The notes: generated by a model not told the origin, from the sequence alone. Shown: positions 23,341-36,421, counted from the first letter of the stretch. The stretch is DNA of 64,000 nt from Chrysopilus asiliformis (GCA_964034945.1 OZ035960.1:88253848-88317847), one strand, 5' to 3'. Made by a program: numbers and translations.

Positions 23341-23711
23341 CAATTAAATAAAGGGTAAACACTAATAATCTTATGCGACTTGTGACCACAAGAAGTACAT
23401 TTGACTTTATATCGATTATTTTTGGCACTTTCTTTTGTATTCAGATTTTATCCGAATCCAGTGTTGACATAAACTTATAAGAAATTAAATACATATTACT
23501 TGAAACAGTTCTTACCTATTCATTTGTTTAAAAAATCCGAACACCGATGGTACAACAATTACACTATATTTTCAAAACTCACTGTTTCAGCACGAATATA
23601 CTAGATCGCTCGATTTGCTGTCTCAAATGGTCCCATTTCAATACAGTTCAATGAATCAAAACGAGTTAAGTAAGAGCGAGATAACCGTATGACTATAAAT
23701 ATAGTCCTTTC
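23341..23711. other. No recognisable feature
   Basis: AT-rich, ending at the hAT target site. No supported gene. Confidence 0.35.
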
Positions 23712-23867
23712 GTTTAAACCAGCGGTGGCCAACCCGCGGCCCGAGACGTTTGAAAATGCGGCCCGCCAAATGATTTGAAATTTACAAAAAAAAAAAAAAA
23801 ATATGTAACTAATAAAATACAAAATACTAAAACTGCTCATAAAGTTTATATGCAATTTTACAATTTA

Positions 23868-24190
23868 ATTTTTATACCCGTATGGTGAAACCAAAGGGTA
23901 TATTAACTTTGCCTCATCGGGGTACCCACCATAACAAATGAAAACGTTTTTTGCGAATATCTCAAAAACGGTGCCTCTTATTTAAAAAGTACAAGAACAA
24001 AAGTTATTTAGGATATGATTCTACATAAAACTCCCATACCTCAAAATCCAATTGGAATAAATTTTAAAACATCTTCTTCGACAGTTTGACTTCAAAGTGG
24101 AATTTTGATATAACTGTTCGCCGTTCACTTAAATCACCATACGGGGTTTCAATAATTGCCAGATTGGCAATTTTAGTTTTTGTTATGTTT
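23868..24190 (+). repeat. Family B repeat, internally deleted, nested in the hAT element
   Basis: Starts 'tatacccgtatggtgaaacc', skips the GTCY core, continues with 'aaaacggtgcctcttatt' and ends 'attgccagattggc'. Confidence 0.65.
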
Positions 24191-24279
24191 TATTTTACAT
24201 AAGTACTACTCGTATATATACATTTACATTTACATAAGTCCATTTATACATATATTTGTTTAGCAAATTTTTTTTTCTT

Positions 24280-24839
24280 ACCCCACGACTCCATTAGACT
24301 CTTTTCCAGATTGGATTTAAATCCAATCACGAAAAAGTCTAATGGAGACTCAAAAAATCTTGCATCATGATTTAAATCTCCTTACTGTCATGATTTTTTC
24401 GGCTACTGAAAAGTAGGATTTTTTTTTGACATTTGTTCAGTCAAATTAGCTGATTTCTAGTTGGCTGCCTTGATTACCCCCTGCACAGAAAAAAATAATT
24501 GGTTTAACAAAAAAAAATTCGTAAATATTACTGAAGTTTTGTATATACTTCGTAATATTAACAAATTTTAGTAACTATACGAAAAAATATTTGTTAATAC
24601 TACGAAGTATATACAAAACTTCAGTAATATTTACGAATTTGTTTTTGTTAAACCCATTTTGTAAATAATACAAAATTATTTTTTTCTGTGTGGTTGACAT
24701 TTCTAAGTACGCTATGGAGACACGATAAATATGAAAAATCATGACTGAAGATGCCCACGCGGTGATTTCTTTATTCGCCAAAATATGGAGTAGGAGAAAA
24801 AATCATGATTTTTAAAAGCCCAATGGAGTCGTGGGGTTA
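24280..24839. mobile_element. Inverted-repeat element nested in the hAT element
   Basis: The left end ACCCCACGACTCCATTAGAC is inverted at the right end near 24813-24839. The interior holds a second foldback (24484-24698). Confidence 0.65.
24484..24698. mobile_element. Foldback element nested two levels deep
   Basis: Near-perfect inverted arms share 'cgtaaatattactgaagttt' and 'tatacttcgtaatatt'. Both tips read 'cacagaaaaaaataat'. The loop is about 15 bp. Confidence 0.65.
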
Positions 24840-25029
24840 TGCTCAACTTTTTGCATTTTGTTCTAAATTTTTTTTAAAACAAGTGACTGTTAAAAAACAA
24901 CAAAATATTATTAGAAAATTTTACTAAGAAACGGCGGTTATTCTATTTTTTCATGTGCGGCCCGCCAAAAAAAATGAATCATCAGTTTGGCCCGTGGAAC
25001 GATTTGGGTTGGCCAGGCCTGGTTTAAAC

Positions 25030-25429
25030 CGTGAGCTGTCAAAGGAAAATAGACTTTCGGAATGGTGTTGGCGCATAAAGTTAGTCTCAAACTTGTGAAA
25101 TTTGAATTTCGCGGCGGACGAAATTGGAATTTCGCGATATTATACAGTTCAGTGGATGCGTTTAAGTATGATAAAGAGGGAAATACTTTTGGGACCATTT
25201 TTCAGCAGAGCTTTGTGTCACCATACTATGTTATATAGTTCTGTGCCATAAACTGATGAGAACATTATACTCCCCCCATGGTCGAGTGTCTACTCTACTC
25301 TTTCAAAGCCTTTTATTCATTCTCTCCCAACTCGCTGTGACGCTGTCGCCAAAGCAGAATGGCATGTGGAAACACAAACAAGTCATAAAACACGTCTTTG
25401 TTCACTAATAGAAAATTTGAGGTAGAAAA
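25030..25429. other. No recognisable feature
   Basis: AT-rich, no supported gene. Confidence 0.3.
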
Positions 25430-25710
25430 AGACAAGTTGGGATTTTGGAAAATCGACAAAAGAGATTTCCCAACTTGGGAAATCTCACATCTTCAAGAAG
25501 TGAGATTTCCCAACTCCTAAGGGTCAAATTCCCAACTGAAGACTTATTGGGGGGGGGGGGAGACAGAGAAACTGACAGACTAACAGACAGAAACCCATTT
25601 TTTGTAATAATCCACCAATCAACTCAAGAGTGCTCGGGAAATGTTTTTTAGGCAAAATTAAGAGGTCAAAATTTTTCATGAATACAATACTTTATTATAC
25701 TTCGTATAAG
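25430..25710 (+). repeat. Family C 3' end (copy 3) with GACA run
   Basis: 'gacagactaacagacag' near 25571 is followed by 'ttttttaggcaaaattaag' and 'gaatacaatactttatt', the same order as 23214-23340 and 63300-63430. Confidence 0.65.
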
Positions 25711-26099
25711 TGAGTAAAAATAGCACGAGTTTAATGTTTTTACGCGATTGTACAAATCCAAGTATAAAATATCAATTGTGATCAACACAAAACTTTCGTC
25801 TGCAATATTTAATTTTAATATGTAAAAAAAAAATTTCGAGAACTGCTAAAGATATGTAAAAACAGTTGAAGGAAAAATCCAGGAAATTTTATTTCCTTTG
25901 AATTTGGTTTTATACATTTTTTCTCCAAAGCGCAGTTTCCGAGATTTTTTTTTATTATGTTGAGAACCATTAGAGATACGTAAAAGCCGTTAAAGCAAAA
26001 AAAATGTTAATTTTGTTTTATTCGTTTTATCCCAAAAGCACAAGAGTTTCAAATTTTTTTTTCAAAAAAAAAAAAAAATCGTATGGGAAGTACCCGTTA

Positions 26100-26620
26100 T
26101 AGCTAACGTTGCTTTTCCAAAAGTGGATAGAAAACTACGATTTTCGTAAAACTCATCCACAAAAAATTTCAAGACGCTAGCTCAACGCGTTCTTGAATTA
26201 TTTAAGCCTAAACCCCAATTACGCGTTCGTGCGTGCGGCATGATTTTGTTCTGGCATCTAGTAGTTGTCACCGCGTCTAAAAGTAGAAACTGAACCTACT
26301 CTACGCGGCACGGACGCGGCAACGCGTCTGAGCAACGCGCAATTATACATTTACTCATTTAAATGCGTAGTTTTTACCTTCACCGCGTGGGTGCCGCACG
26401 CACGAACGCGTAATTGGGGTTTAGGCTTTAAGATACGTACAACAGACAGATCGACAAACAGACCGACAGATGGACCGACAGACAGAGGCACGGACACCTC
26501 ATAATTTTACCAGAAACGGATTTCGTACTGATCAGAAAGTTTCCATCTGCCCCCGTTCTCAAATCGGTCCCCGTCATGAACACAATACTTTTCCTCTATA
26601 GCAGAGGAAAGTAAAAAGTT
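26100..26620 (+). repeat. GACA-bearing repeat (family C relative) interrupted by a TTTAA-flanked element
   Basis: 'gacgctagctcaacgcg' precedes the insertion. After it comes a GACA-type run (26444-26490) and 'gaacacaatacttttcctc', then 'agaggaaagtaaaaag'. Confidence 0.6.
26216..26426. mobile_element. Miniature element with 40-bp inverted ends and TTTAA duplication
   Basis: The left end GCCTAAACCCCAATTACGCG continues into 'ttcgtgcgtgcggca', and the right end is its exact inverse. TTTAA lies at 26211-26215 and 26427-26431. It is GC-richer than the surroundings and has no frame. Confidence 0.85.
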
Positions 26621-26695
26621 AAGAACCAAAAAAACATTTTGATATTAAGCCTTTTTTAATAAATTAGGCAATTACTGTCAAGAAATAACTATGTT

Positions 26696-27240
26696 TATAC
26701 CCTATATGGTGAAATCAAGGGTATACCACGGCATACAGACAACCAAGGTATGCTATAAACTCAAATCTGACGTTTCGTTGCTACGTCACTTGTGCCGATT
26801 AGTTCGTCAAGTGCAGAAGGAATTTTGTATTCTGGATGGTTTTTTTTAAATTTGTGCGATTTAAATAAGATATTTGTAAATTAGTGGACTGATTGCATTA
26901 AATAGTGATCAATAAACATAAAAATTAATTAAAAAAAGTCGGCACAAATGAAGTCACTCCTGACTATCAAAAGTTCATGGCATAGCTTGGTTGTCTCTAT
27001 GCCGTGGGGTATACTAGATTTGCTCTGACAGTTGTAACGCGTAGAACGAATCGTCGGACAAAAAAATGAATTACACCAGCGTGTTTGATGAACCCACTTG
27101 ATTTTTGCATGTCCGTTTGTCTGTCTTACTGTCTGTCCCGTCTGTAACTTGTGAACGAATTGAGCTAAAGATTTAAAATTTGTCACAGCCATTTTTTTTC
27201 GTAAAATGGGAGGTCAAGTCCGTTACCGGACAAAATCGGA
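26696..27240 (-). repeat. Family B-related repeat (mini-me-like), with an insertion
   Basis: 'ataccctatatggtgaaatc' starts the block. 'gtatactagatttgctctga', a GTCY run (27110-27150) and 'aattgagctaaagattt' follow after about 290 bp of foreign sequence bounded by 'ccacggcatacagac' and 'tatgccgtgg', an inverted pair that marks the insert. Confidence 0.55.
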
Positions 27241-28189
27241 CTAAATTGAATCTATTTGAAAGTTTAGAATCACGCCATAAGAGGTATTTTACGACTGCCT
27301 AGCAATCGTAATTTTTATTATGTTTTTAAATTAAATTTTGAGATAATTATCTAAAAAAACTTGTAAAACAAAACTTAAATTTCTCCATTTAAAAATGATT
27401 TTTAAGTAACAATTATTCAAGCTTGAATGCAGATGTGCTTCAGAAACTTTCAAACCTAAAATCTTCTTAGAATTTCTAAATTGTTAAAATGTGGCATTAA
27501 AACCTTTTTCAATTTGATTGATAAAAAGTAAAAGTCCTATCCAAACAGTATGCAAGACTAGTTACAACTAAGCGTGAATACCCGTATGGAAATTATTGAT
27601 TCTACATAGGTTACATTCTGGTTAAGAAACGTATTTGAAACCATACGTCACATTTCACATTTGGTTTCTGTAATCTTTCAGAAACGTTTCCGAAATCCCC
27701 ATTTAGAAGCTGGTTTCAGAATAACCGTTTTTGGCGGGTTTATTCGGAAACCATCTAAAATGTAACCTAAATTGAAGGCTTTTTTTGTAGCTACGGTTAC
27801 AAATTGTTTCTTGTGTAACAGCAACATGACAGAAATTTAAGAAAAATTCGAAAAAATATTGAAATTTTTCAATGAGACCGATTGTAATCAAAATTGGGTA
27901 TAAAAAATCAAAATTTGTACAGCATTTAATACGAGAGTTAAGTAACGTGTTATATGTTTATTTAAAAACATTACTTTGACCATTTGCAGATTGTTATAAT
28001 TTCGACAATTATATAGCTTCGAAATACTGAATCTCAAGTTGAATTTAAAATTTAGTAAAAATTGGAAAAATTCACAACTAATTAAACAACAAAAAAATGC
28101 GCAGAGAACATAAAAACACAATGAAGAATGTTAAAACGTAGTACAAAAATAATATTTTCATTCGAGATAAAAATGTAAAAAAAAAACTT
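27241..28189. other. No recognisable feature
   Basis: AT-rich DNA with short minus frames that show no domain. Confidence 0.3.
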
Positions 28190-28330
28190 ACACCAAACTC
28201 AATTGATTTAAACAAACCGTCATTTTCGCAAATAAATCCAGTCAACAATATAATATCATCCAGTCCGAGACAATCATTGATAGCATCAATATAAAAATAA
28301 ATCCCATGCATACAAAATATTCCCTCTAAA
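28190..28330 (-). other. Possible orphan exon of an unidentified gene
   Basis: On the minus strand, after a possible acceptor (CTGATTTAG near 28339), a frame reads GIFCMHGIYFYIDAIN then DCLGLDDIILLTGFIC and ENDGLFKSIEFG before a donor-like GTAAGT near 28190. The codons look coding-like compared with the surroundings. No family is recognised and no joining exon was proven. It could be a gene remnant. Confidence 0.2.
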
Positions 28331-29560
28331 TCAGAGTTGATTCATGGACTTCAGTCAACATTCAACAGGGAAAAAAATGACAAAAAAAAAACTTAATTCA
28401 CCGCTTATATTATAAAAGTATACCGAACACAAACACAAGAGATATTCTTTAGCATCACAAGAGTCATCATAATCATCATGTTATTATATATTATAGTTTT
28501 ATATCACTTTTAAAATAAATATAAATTGCCTTTTGACTACTTGTCTAGTTGTCCAAGACAATATGCCACTTTCTTTCACTCTAAAATCCGAAACGTTTTC
28601 AATTGCAGCTTACTTCACACCGATTACGTTACGAGGAATCTAGAACACATCATGGCGTTATCAACGTTTGGAGAAGACATGTAACTTTAATTTATCCGCA
28701 CAATTGAAGTCGCAATTTACACCCTTGAACTTGGACCCTGTATCCAAAGCGAAAGGGCAAAGGCACACATAAGTGGTAGCTATGACAGCATAGAAATTTC
28801 TTCGTTTCAGTCCAATGTCCAGCCAACCGGCGGCCATTGTGGAAATTACCATAATTGACCACGTGGCTTACTGGATCAATGAAGAAGGTCAAATAGCTTC
28901 CATATTTCGCAGGATATTTTGTAATTTTTCAATAAAAATCATCCTTTAATTGAGTATTTGTCAATCTAAGAAAAATATCGATTAAACCCCATTTTCTTCA
29001 AAATTTTGTGAAATCTCCTAATGCTCAGGCGAACCGGTTCAAATCGATAGTCGTTACTGAAAATTAGCCCAATGAATCTGACCCTCCCCTAAAATCCCGC
29101 CGACCACCATCGAAAATCACGCTAACCACCATCAGAGCTTTCCAATTTACTCATCGTACGCCTGACGAGAATTTATTTGATTGAAATGAATTCTTTCAAT
29201 AAATCCTGAATAGGATTTTATTATTGAATGCAATTTTCATATTTTTCTTTTGCTCTTTTTAACAATAATACACCGGATATGTGTGAATTGACTTTAAACA
29301 ATTTTTTTCAGATTGTATTTCGTTTATTCAACGGTTTTTTTATTGGTCGTCGCCATTTTTGTTGTTTTCAAATCAATCACAAAAAAATCGACGTGTCGAT
29401 AATGCAGTGCCTTAATTGCCATTAAAAATGCCACCATTAATCGAACGAAATGGAAGCTCAAAAAAAATATTATTCTGATTTTATTAAAAGCACTTTTAAA
29501 CACTATTTTTAAAAAAAAATCAACTGAAATAATTTGTGGGAAAAATTCCATCAATTAATC
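28331..29560. other. Unrecognised, one weak minus-strand coding-like block
   Basis: At 28690-28910 the minus strand has overlapping open frames, one starting MAAGWLDIGLKRRNF after CACAATGG, with a hydrophobic stretch. No splice framework or family could be confirmed. Confidence 0.2.
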
Positions 29561-31109
29561 CGTCATTATATTAACCTGAAAACTTAGAGGACGGTATAGC
29601 GTAGCGACTATTGTGGAAACGAACAATTGAGAAGTACTTGAGGTAAATTTATTGAAATTAATTTAATTCTATTTTTTTATTAATTCTTATCCGGACTATC
29701 AGCGAAATAGCGGTCTCGGTTTAAGTTCACCGACGAAGTTTTTGAAACTGACTTGGATTTTTGCGCACATCAAGCCTCCGGCCGCCTTTTCTCGGATACA
29801 TACTTGGATGGATGGATGGTGGGTTAATCTTTAGAAGGGAGGCGATCTCAGATCTGAGATCTGAATCTTTATTGAAACGCTTGATCTCTTCTCGAGTATA
29901 ACAATCAAAAGTTATTCTCTTGTACATAGCGACTTATATCTGCAGGCAAGGTAGGCAAACAGACATCGAAATTGAGACAGGCGCGGGCAAAGCTTCGAAC
30001 GACCTCCGCCCCAGCGGTGTGGCATGGCATGACATTCTAGACAGGTCGACACTGGCGGCGGTTAATTCATCTAAAGTCCCCCCTTCCCTTCTATCCATAG
30101 ACAATCGTCATTCCGTAATTCCTGGATAGCAATAGAAGGTATTTCTTCTCAATTTAGAAATGGAGGCATTCAATTTTCTTATCTTATCTATGTTGAAGAT
30201 GCGGAAAATCTTTCCGCATGCATGTGAATTTTTTTGTTATTTTAGATTCATCGTTTGGCGCTAATATTGATTTTGGAGACCCGGATTAATTTTTGGGTGA
30301 ATATTTGGATGATAGGAAGTGAAAGACTAGACGTCATCAGTTTTCATTATTAGATCTCATCAGTTTTCTAGAATCGGCAATAAATAATAAACCAAATTGT
30401 TTAAGGTTTTGGGGTTTTTCCATTTGATAATGACCCCATTATCGGAAAAAGTTTAATGGAAAATTCCGAGTTTGGATATTTTTTTTTCAAATCATTTTCT
30501 TTTCCATATAAATAGAAAACTTATCGTGATCTCTTCAAAAACGAACTGTTACAACTTTTTCAAAAAATCACAGGAAAAAATATTTCAACTTCAATTTTAT
30601 ATAACTTTTCCATACATTAAAACGATTTGCCCAATACAAATTCATAATGGGCGAAACAGGGATTTTTCTAAACCAACGGTTTTCTAAATTGAACCACTCA
30701 GAAGTTCACTACATAAAACCAAAACATGAAGCAAAAAATGGAATTATTCCTTTCTTGTAATAAATTTGAAGATTGTTAAGAGCATATTTAACCTTGACAA
30801 TCGAAAATTTTCACCTGCGGCATCATTTCTTTTAAAAAAAGGGCGTTTGCGACACATTTTTTTGAGGATTTTGCGTACGGTGAATTTATTTCGATTATTT
30901 TTGCTCGTGGGACACCTTTTGCTTTGGTGCTATCCATAAAATCATCATCCTTGGCGCAACAGCTCTCGAAGAGCCTGGGCCTCCTGAATTGAGGTTTCAT
31001 AACAATTTTCTCCCTGCTTCGCATCTACAGTTTTAACATGGATTGGCAACCATGGATGAATTACAACATTTGTAAGGTTTTTACGTTGCAACCCATCAAC
31101 AGCAGAGGC
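29561..31109. other. No recognisable feature
   Basis: Includes a GC-richer patch at 29920-30130 and a 78-codon minus frame at 30788-31024 (basic, Lys-rich), neither with a domain I recognise. Confidence 0.3.
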
Positions 31110-31285
31110 CGTGATAGCAATCTAGACAGATGATGTCGTTAGCACCAAGCGGCAACTATCACTACTCAATTTCGTAAAGCAAGTTGAGTGGACTTGAATC
31201 ACAGCATGCCACAGTCGGGAATTGAATCACCGACCTCCGGAACACGGGCCAAGTACTTTACCACTTGGACTACGCTGGATTTGAT
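31110..31285 (-). repeat. tRNA-derived SINE
   Basis: On the minus strand TAGTCCAAGTGG (31261-31272) fits the RNA polymerase III A box and GATTCAATTCCC (31217-31228) fits the B box, with tRNA-like spacing of about 33 bp between them. A non-tRNA body follows (about 31110-31200). The head is too diverged to be a functional tRNA. It was probably moved in trans by a LINE. Confidence 0.65.
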
Positions 31286-31957
31286 CCATAAAATACGCCA
31301 TTTTATTCTTGGAAAATAAAAGGGAAGGTTTACACTAATGTGAAAGCAATATTAAACTTCATACAAAAAAAACCAAAAAAAAATTTACTTGATGAAAAGA
31401 GACGGATGTTCCGAAAACCTTAACAGATCACCCCCTTTGAAAAATTGAGATTTGAAATTTGAATTCTGTCAAAAATTAGAAAAAGTCTTCAAGTTTTTAA
31501 TCGTTGAAAAAAGATTTAACAAAAGTTTAATCTTTTAGAAGGCCTAAAATGCCAATTTTTACTTTCTTATACGTAGTACGAAGTTATATTACAAAAATGT
31601 AATATTACAAAAATGTTAAAGTCATATTCAAGATTGTGGGGTCGTAGCGGGAACAAAATTATTGGTTAAGGAATCGGACTCGGTCAATTTTCACATGAGA
31701 ATTTTAGAATTGGTGCCGGAGTTAGAGAAAATTTGTCGACTCCAACTCCGAATCCGTTATTTTGTGTCCAAAACTTTCGCTGAATGCATCCGAATAAATG
31801 CAGTCGCCTTGATATGTTTTGATTCGCCTAAGTTTGACTACGTTCGGCATGAGTCAGACAAATGTGTCCAGTATCCTCACTCTTTTATTCTGTTTAGCTT
31901 TGCGGATAAAACATCTAGTAGTAATCCGCAATACTGATCAAACGCAAAAATATTCGA
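31286..31957. other. No recognisable feature
   Basis: A 91-codon plus frame at 31662-31937 has no domain. Confidence 0.3.
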
Positions 31958-32260
31958 GTGTTTGAGGTCTTTGAGAGATATCAGGACGTGCCCGTAGTCA
32001 AGCTCATAAGACTGAAAAGACTCCGGTGGGCTGGTCATGTAACTCGAATGAGTGAAAGTGACGCGGCTCGAAAAACCTTCTGCGGCAGGTTATTAACAAG
32101 ACAAGGAAGACGCAACCTCAGATGGCAAGACGGCGTTGACCAGGAGGCGAAGAGAATTGGGATGCAAAACTGGAGGATATCGGGGTGACAGGGACCTCTG
32201 GCGAGAGATATTGCGCCAGACCAAGACCGGGAACCGGCTGTAGTTCCGAGAGAAGAGAGA
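31958..32260 (+). pseudogene. Non-LTR retrotransposon 3' remnant
   Basis: The frame contains KLIRLKRLRWAGHVTRMSES, then RNLRWQDGVDQEAKRIGMQN, the C-terminal tail typical of insect endonuclease/reverse-transcriptase proteins. A frameshift after 'gaggatatcgg' separates the last part (RDLWREILRQTKTGNRL-like). It ends 'ccgagagaagagagag'. A second copy lies at 36920-37155. Confidence 0.7.
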
Positions 32261-34639
32261 GAAATTTTTATGTTGTTTTGAAAAAAGAAAAGAAAACTAT
32301 TGCAACGCCACGAATTTCAGCGAATTGTCCATAATTTATTGACGGTGACGACTTATATACTCCGCGCAGGTCTGCCGAATCGCTCTTCAAAGTTTAATAG
32401 GCTACATTTTATTGATTTTGAATAATTATATTTTTTTACTTGTCCAAAAATTATAATGAAAACTGAAAGAAACTGAAACTAAAAGGCTGGACCTTAGTCA
32501 AAAGACAAATTGGACCTTGCTCACCATCAAACGTCCTAAATTAAAAACCATTCGACCGATTGATCTGAAATGTTGGCTCAGGTTCTGGGAGAGGTAAAAA
32601 AATTCATCACAAATCCAGTGTCAATTTGTGGCCCAACAAATAACTATTCAAATTACCCCGGTATCAAGATTCTCTATTCCTTATCATTCTCTACATATTT
32701 TTTACAAATTTACATCAGCAAAAATACCTTTGCTAATTAAGCTTCATCTGATGGAACTCTTTAAGTATCGAATCAAAAACAGGCTCTTAAAGGGCCAAGC
32801 AGAGGAAATTCTTATACGCCAAGAATTTTACTGAGTGTTAAAATATTCCCAGCATATCGTAAAAAGCGAATAGAATAAAGTTCAATAAAGTTGAAGATCG
32901 TTAAAAAAAACCAAGTCTAGAAAATTCAGAACCAGAAATGGTTCAAATTTTCTATCATCTGCCATAACCTTTGAGGAAATCAAACAAAAATATCTTCAGA
33001 ATTTGTTTTACTCCCAATTTCATGCTACCAACTTTAAAAACTCAAAAATGAATCACAAAAGCCGATCGCATTTTTTTGCAAATACTTTCTACGATCAAAA
33101 GATCATGAGAAATGGAAAATCCACCGACCATGTCGAACAAAACTCATATAAGCATCAATTTTACACCATGCGGATCTGTCCACGTCTGAGACTACAAAAA
33201 GTTGTTGTCAAACAGTGACTGAATTCAAATTGGAAATTAGTATTTTAACAAAAGGTCAACAAACCACATTTTCATATTCATAAAATTGTGACCAGAGACA
33301 GGTGGAGTTATTCATGCACATTGATGGCTGTTATTTTTATTTAATGAATGGAGATTATGTGAAATTATTCCAATTTGTAAAAAAGGTTTTATTTAACGCA
33401 GCACACGGACTTGTTGAAAATCGTCATGACTCAATGCAAAGCCGATGATTTAATTTAGCATATCGCTGGTGGATTTTCAAGCTGCAGACTGACTCCTCAA
33501 GGTTGTTTCTGCTGCAGATTCCGGAATTCGCATCATAAAAATTGGGAGCTCTACTCATTGTTCAATCTGAAATAGTGATTACAATATGTTGGTAAAAACT
33601 TTACGAGCGGGCTCAATATTTTTAATTGTTTGCCTCGTTTTGCTTCTCGTTTCTGTCCGATCCAACCATGCTGCAGCTTAATTCGTAAAAATTTTCATGA
33701 TTTATGGAAAAAGCAATTGAAGAAAATCTACCGGTCAACTAGATGAGACGTTGAGCAATCGGTTAAGATCAATGAAACTCGCAGAACATGCAACAAATTT
33801 GGATAATCCAAAACAGTTTTTTTTGTGGGATGTTGAGAATGGAACCGTTTGTTACTTCTATGTGGCGGAAATGGCATTATTTTTGTTTTCATGTCGATTT
33901 CATTATGCGCTATTCGGTCAGCGATGCTTCTTTAAGAGCGTTTCTTAATTGACCGAATGTCTAAAAGTCGTTCTGTGATTATATGACCCGATGGCTGGTT
34001 AAGTGAATAAGTGGCCTCGTTGGAATTAAATTTTGCACGAAAATCTTTAAGTGTGTAGCCATTGACCTAATGAATTGCGTTTTATTACTTCATTGGTTCG
34101 CTGAGTTTTACATTTTTTTTTTTCGCTTCTAATATTCATATGTCGGGGTTTCCTTTCTAGGCGTAGTTGCAGCATCATGATTGTTGTAAAAATTGCTTGC
34201 TTCTTTCACATTGAACTTGAATTCGTTTTAAAAACAATCAAATCACTACGAAAAATGTCTAAAAATGTTATTTTAATTTCAATTAGTAGGCTGTTTATAA
34301 AATCAAATCTACCTGTAATTTGATAAGTTTTCTTTATTCGTTTTAAGTAGACTTTAAAGCAATTTTAAAATTTTTTAATTGTCGTTTACTATACTTTGCA
34401 ATACAGGTATTACAAAAACTGGGATCCCGGACCATTTTGGAATACTGAAATTCCGAAACCCAAATCCCGGAAGCATGTGCCAATACCGTAATACCTGTAT
34501 TACGCATTTCAATACCAGTTTTAGGAAAATCTTATTTTTCTTTCAAATTTCGCTATCAAATTAATTTACTTCGGTTCGAGTTATCTTCTTGAGGTATTTG
34601 AGTAATTTTGAAACTCTTGTTTTGTCGATTTCGATGAGT
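32261..34639. other. No recognisable gene; small inverted motif
   Basis: AT-rich. At 34400-34505 'caatacaggtatta' and 'gtaatacctgtatta' face each other about 100 bp apart and may be ends of a tiny element. Several 60-70 codon frames show no domain. Confidence 0.3.
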
Positions 34640-35190
34640 ACGCCAATCTGGCAATTATTGAAAACCCGTATGGTGATTTAAGTGACCGGCGAATAGTTGT
34701 ATCAAAATTCCACTTTGAAGTCAAACTTTCCAATAAGATTTTTTTAAATTTATTCCAATCCGATTTTGATGTATGGGAGTTTTATGTAGAATCATATCCT
34801 AAATAACTTTTGTTCTTGCACTTTTTTGATAAGATGCACCGTTTTTGAGATATTCACAAAAAACGATTTCATTCGTATGGGGGGTACCCCCCTTAATGGT
34901 CCATTTTTGCCCATTAACGAACTTAGCCTCGCATTTTACGAAAAACGGATCTGTGCAAACTTTCAAGTCTCTAGCTCAATCCGTGCGCCCGCAATCCGCG
35001 CCACAGACAGACAGACGGACGGACAGACGGACGGACAGACAGACGGACGGACATGCTAAATTCAACTTTTTTTATCATTCTAAACACACTGGTGTAATTC
35101 ATTTTTTTGTGCGATGACGGGATCTTGGCGTTACAAACGGTGAGGCAAAGTTAATAGACCCTTTGGTTTCACCATACGGGTATAAAAAAC
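34640..35190 (-). repeat. Family B repeat (full-length copy, minus)
   Basis: It is inverted relative to 8268-8805: 'gccaatctggcaatt' first, 'ggggtaccccccttaat' in the middle, a GACA/GACG run at 35005-35055, and 'ggtttcaccatacgggtata' last. The 77- and 90-codon frames across it are repeat-encoded. Confidence 0.7.
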
Positions 35191-35636
35191 AGGATAGCCT
35201 ATACCAGTCTCCATGATACCAGAAAAGTTTTTTGAGTGTGGTTCGGTTTTGATTCAAGGGGGTTTTTTTTGTTCCTGTTTAGTGGTTTGATGTTTCCTGA
35301 TAATATTAGAGGTGAACCTCCTGGAAAATGCCGTGTTGTAATAGAAAACTTGCCTTTTTTGGGGTGAAACTTGAGTTTTTATGGAATAAAATTCACAGTA
35401 GAATCAAAATTCAATATTAAACAAGCATATTGTCAAAAAAATTAATCTACTCTTCATTACCTTTCATTCGATACGCCTCCCTACCCCCTCATACAAACTA
35501 TTGTGGTTCTGGAGGCAGCAAGGGGGGCGAGCAATGGCAAAAATACTCATTTCGGACAAGGGAAAACTTTTCTCTACCCCGCCCTATTAACTGAACTTTA
35601 ACCAAAAAACATAAGCAATTTACCTGAAATGTAATG
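35191..35636. other. No recognisable feature
   Basis: No supported gene or repeat. Confidence 0.3.
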
Positions 35637-36217
35637 GGCTCTCTCCATTGCCAGGATATTTTAGTTGCGATAAAAATGTGTTACAAATAGAAAGAGACAG
35701 ATAGCTATAATTGTCAATGGGAAAGACAGAATACGGGCACGAGTCTTTATAGAAAGTTTTATAGGATAAAATCATAGGAATTTAAACCGTATTCCATGTC
35801 CAAAACATTCTATTTGCATCTCCGAATCACATATCTGTATGTCCTCTAATATCTCAAATTTCCTACCTGTAAATATGGTTATTATTATTATTATAGTCTG
35901 TATACCAAAACATGTAATAAATATAAATACCTTCGTTGTTATTCATTGTATTGTAAGTTTTGAAACTGCATATGTCAAAATCAGACAGATTTTGACTGCT
36001 TTTGTAGTTTATTTTATAGGAAGCGTACGTCTATTCAACTACATCTACCAAAGCGACACCTGGCGACGAACGCTTCCTATAAAATAAACTACAAAAGCGA
36101 CATCTGGCGACGTACGCTTTTTTTTGTTCTCTCTCTTTCTTACCAAGCCTTTGTTATATAAGTGTGTCCCTACATTTTATCGCAACTAAAATATCCTGGC
36201 AATGGGGAGGAGCCCTT
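35637..36217. mobile_element. Foldback element, inverted tips 'CCATTGCCAGGATATTTTAG'
   Basis: The 35-bp tip (from 35645) is inverted at about 36171-36205. An inner inverted pair 'gtttattttataggaagcgt' / 'acgcttcctataaaataaac' lies at 36007-36090. The inner words 'cgacatctggcgacgtacgc' recur at 42085-42145, so related elements are present in the window. Confidence 0.65.
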
Positions 36218-36421
36218 AACTCTTAGTTCCCTATTTTCGATAAATTCTTGGCACGATAACACTGAATTAACCAAACTTTTGTTTTTGTTATTTTATGAAT
36301 AAAGTTTATTTTAAGTTTATTTTATATTTAAAAAAAAAATAGTTTCAATAGGTAAGTATTTAGAAATACCACGAAATGATATTCTCATACCAAAATAGTT
36401 CAAATGAATCGCCATCCTTAA

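Larger units (their letters stand above)
23720..25021. mobile_element. hAT-like element with perfect 8-bp duplication GTTTAAAC
   Basis: Ends CAGCGGTGGCCAACCC and the inverse of CAGGCCTGGCCAACCC, with GTTTAAAC at 23712-23719 and 25022-25029. Further in, both ends have 'gcggcccgccaaa'. No transposase frame remains. It has itself been invaded by a family B repeat and a foldback element. Confidence 0.85.

Noticed and set aside
31110..31285. Functional tRNA gene
   Set aside because: A and B boxes are present but the acceptor stem and anticodon arm do not form; a SINE head is the better reading.
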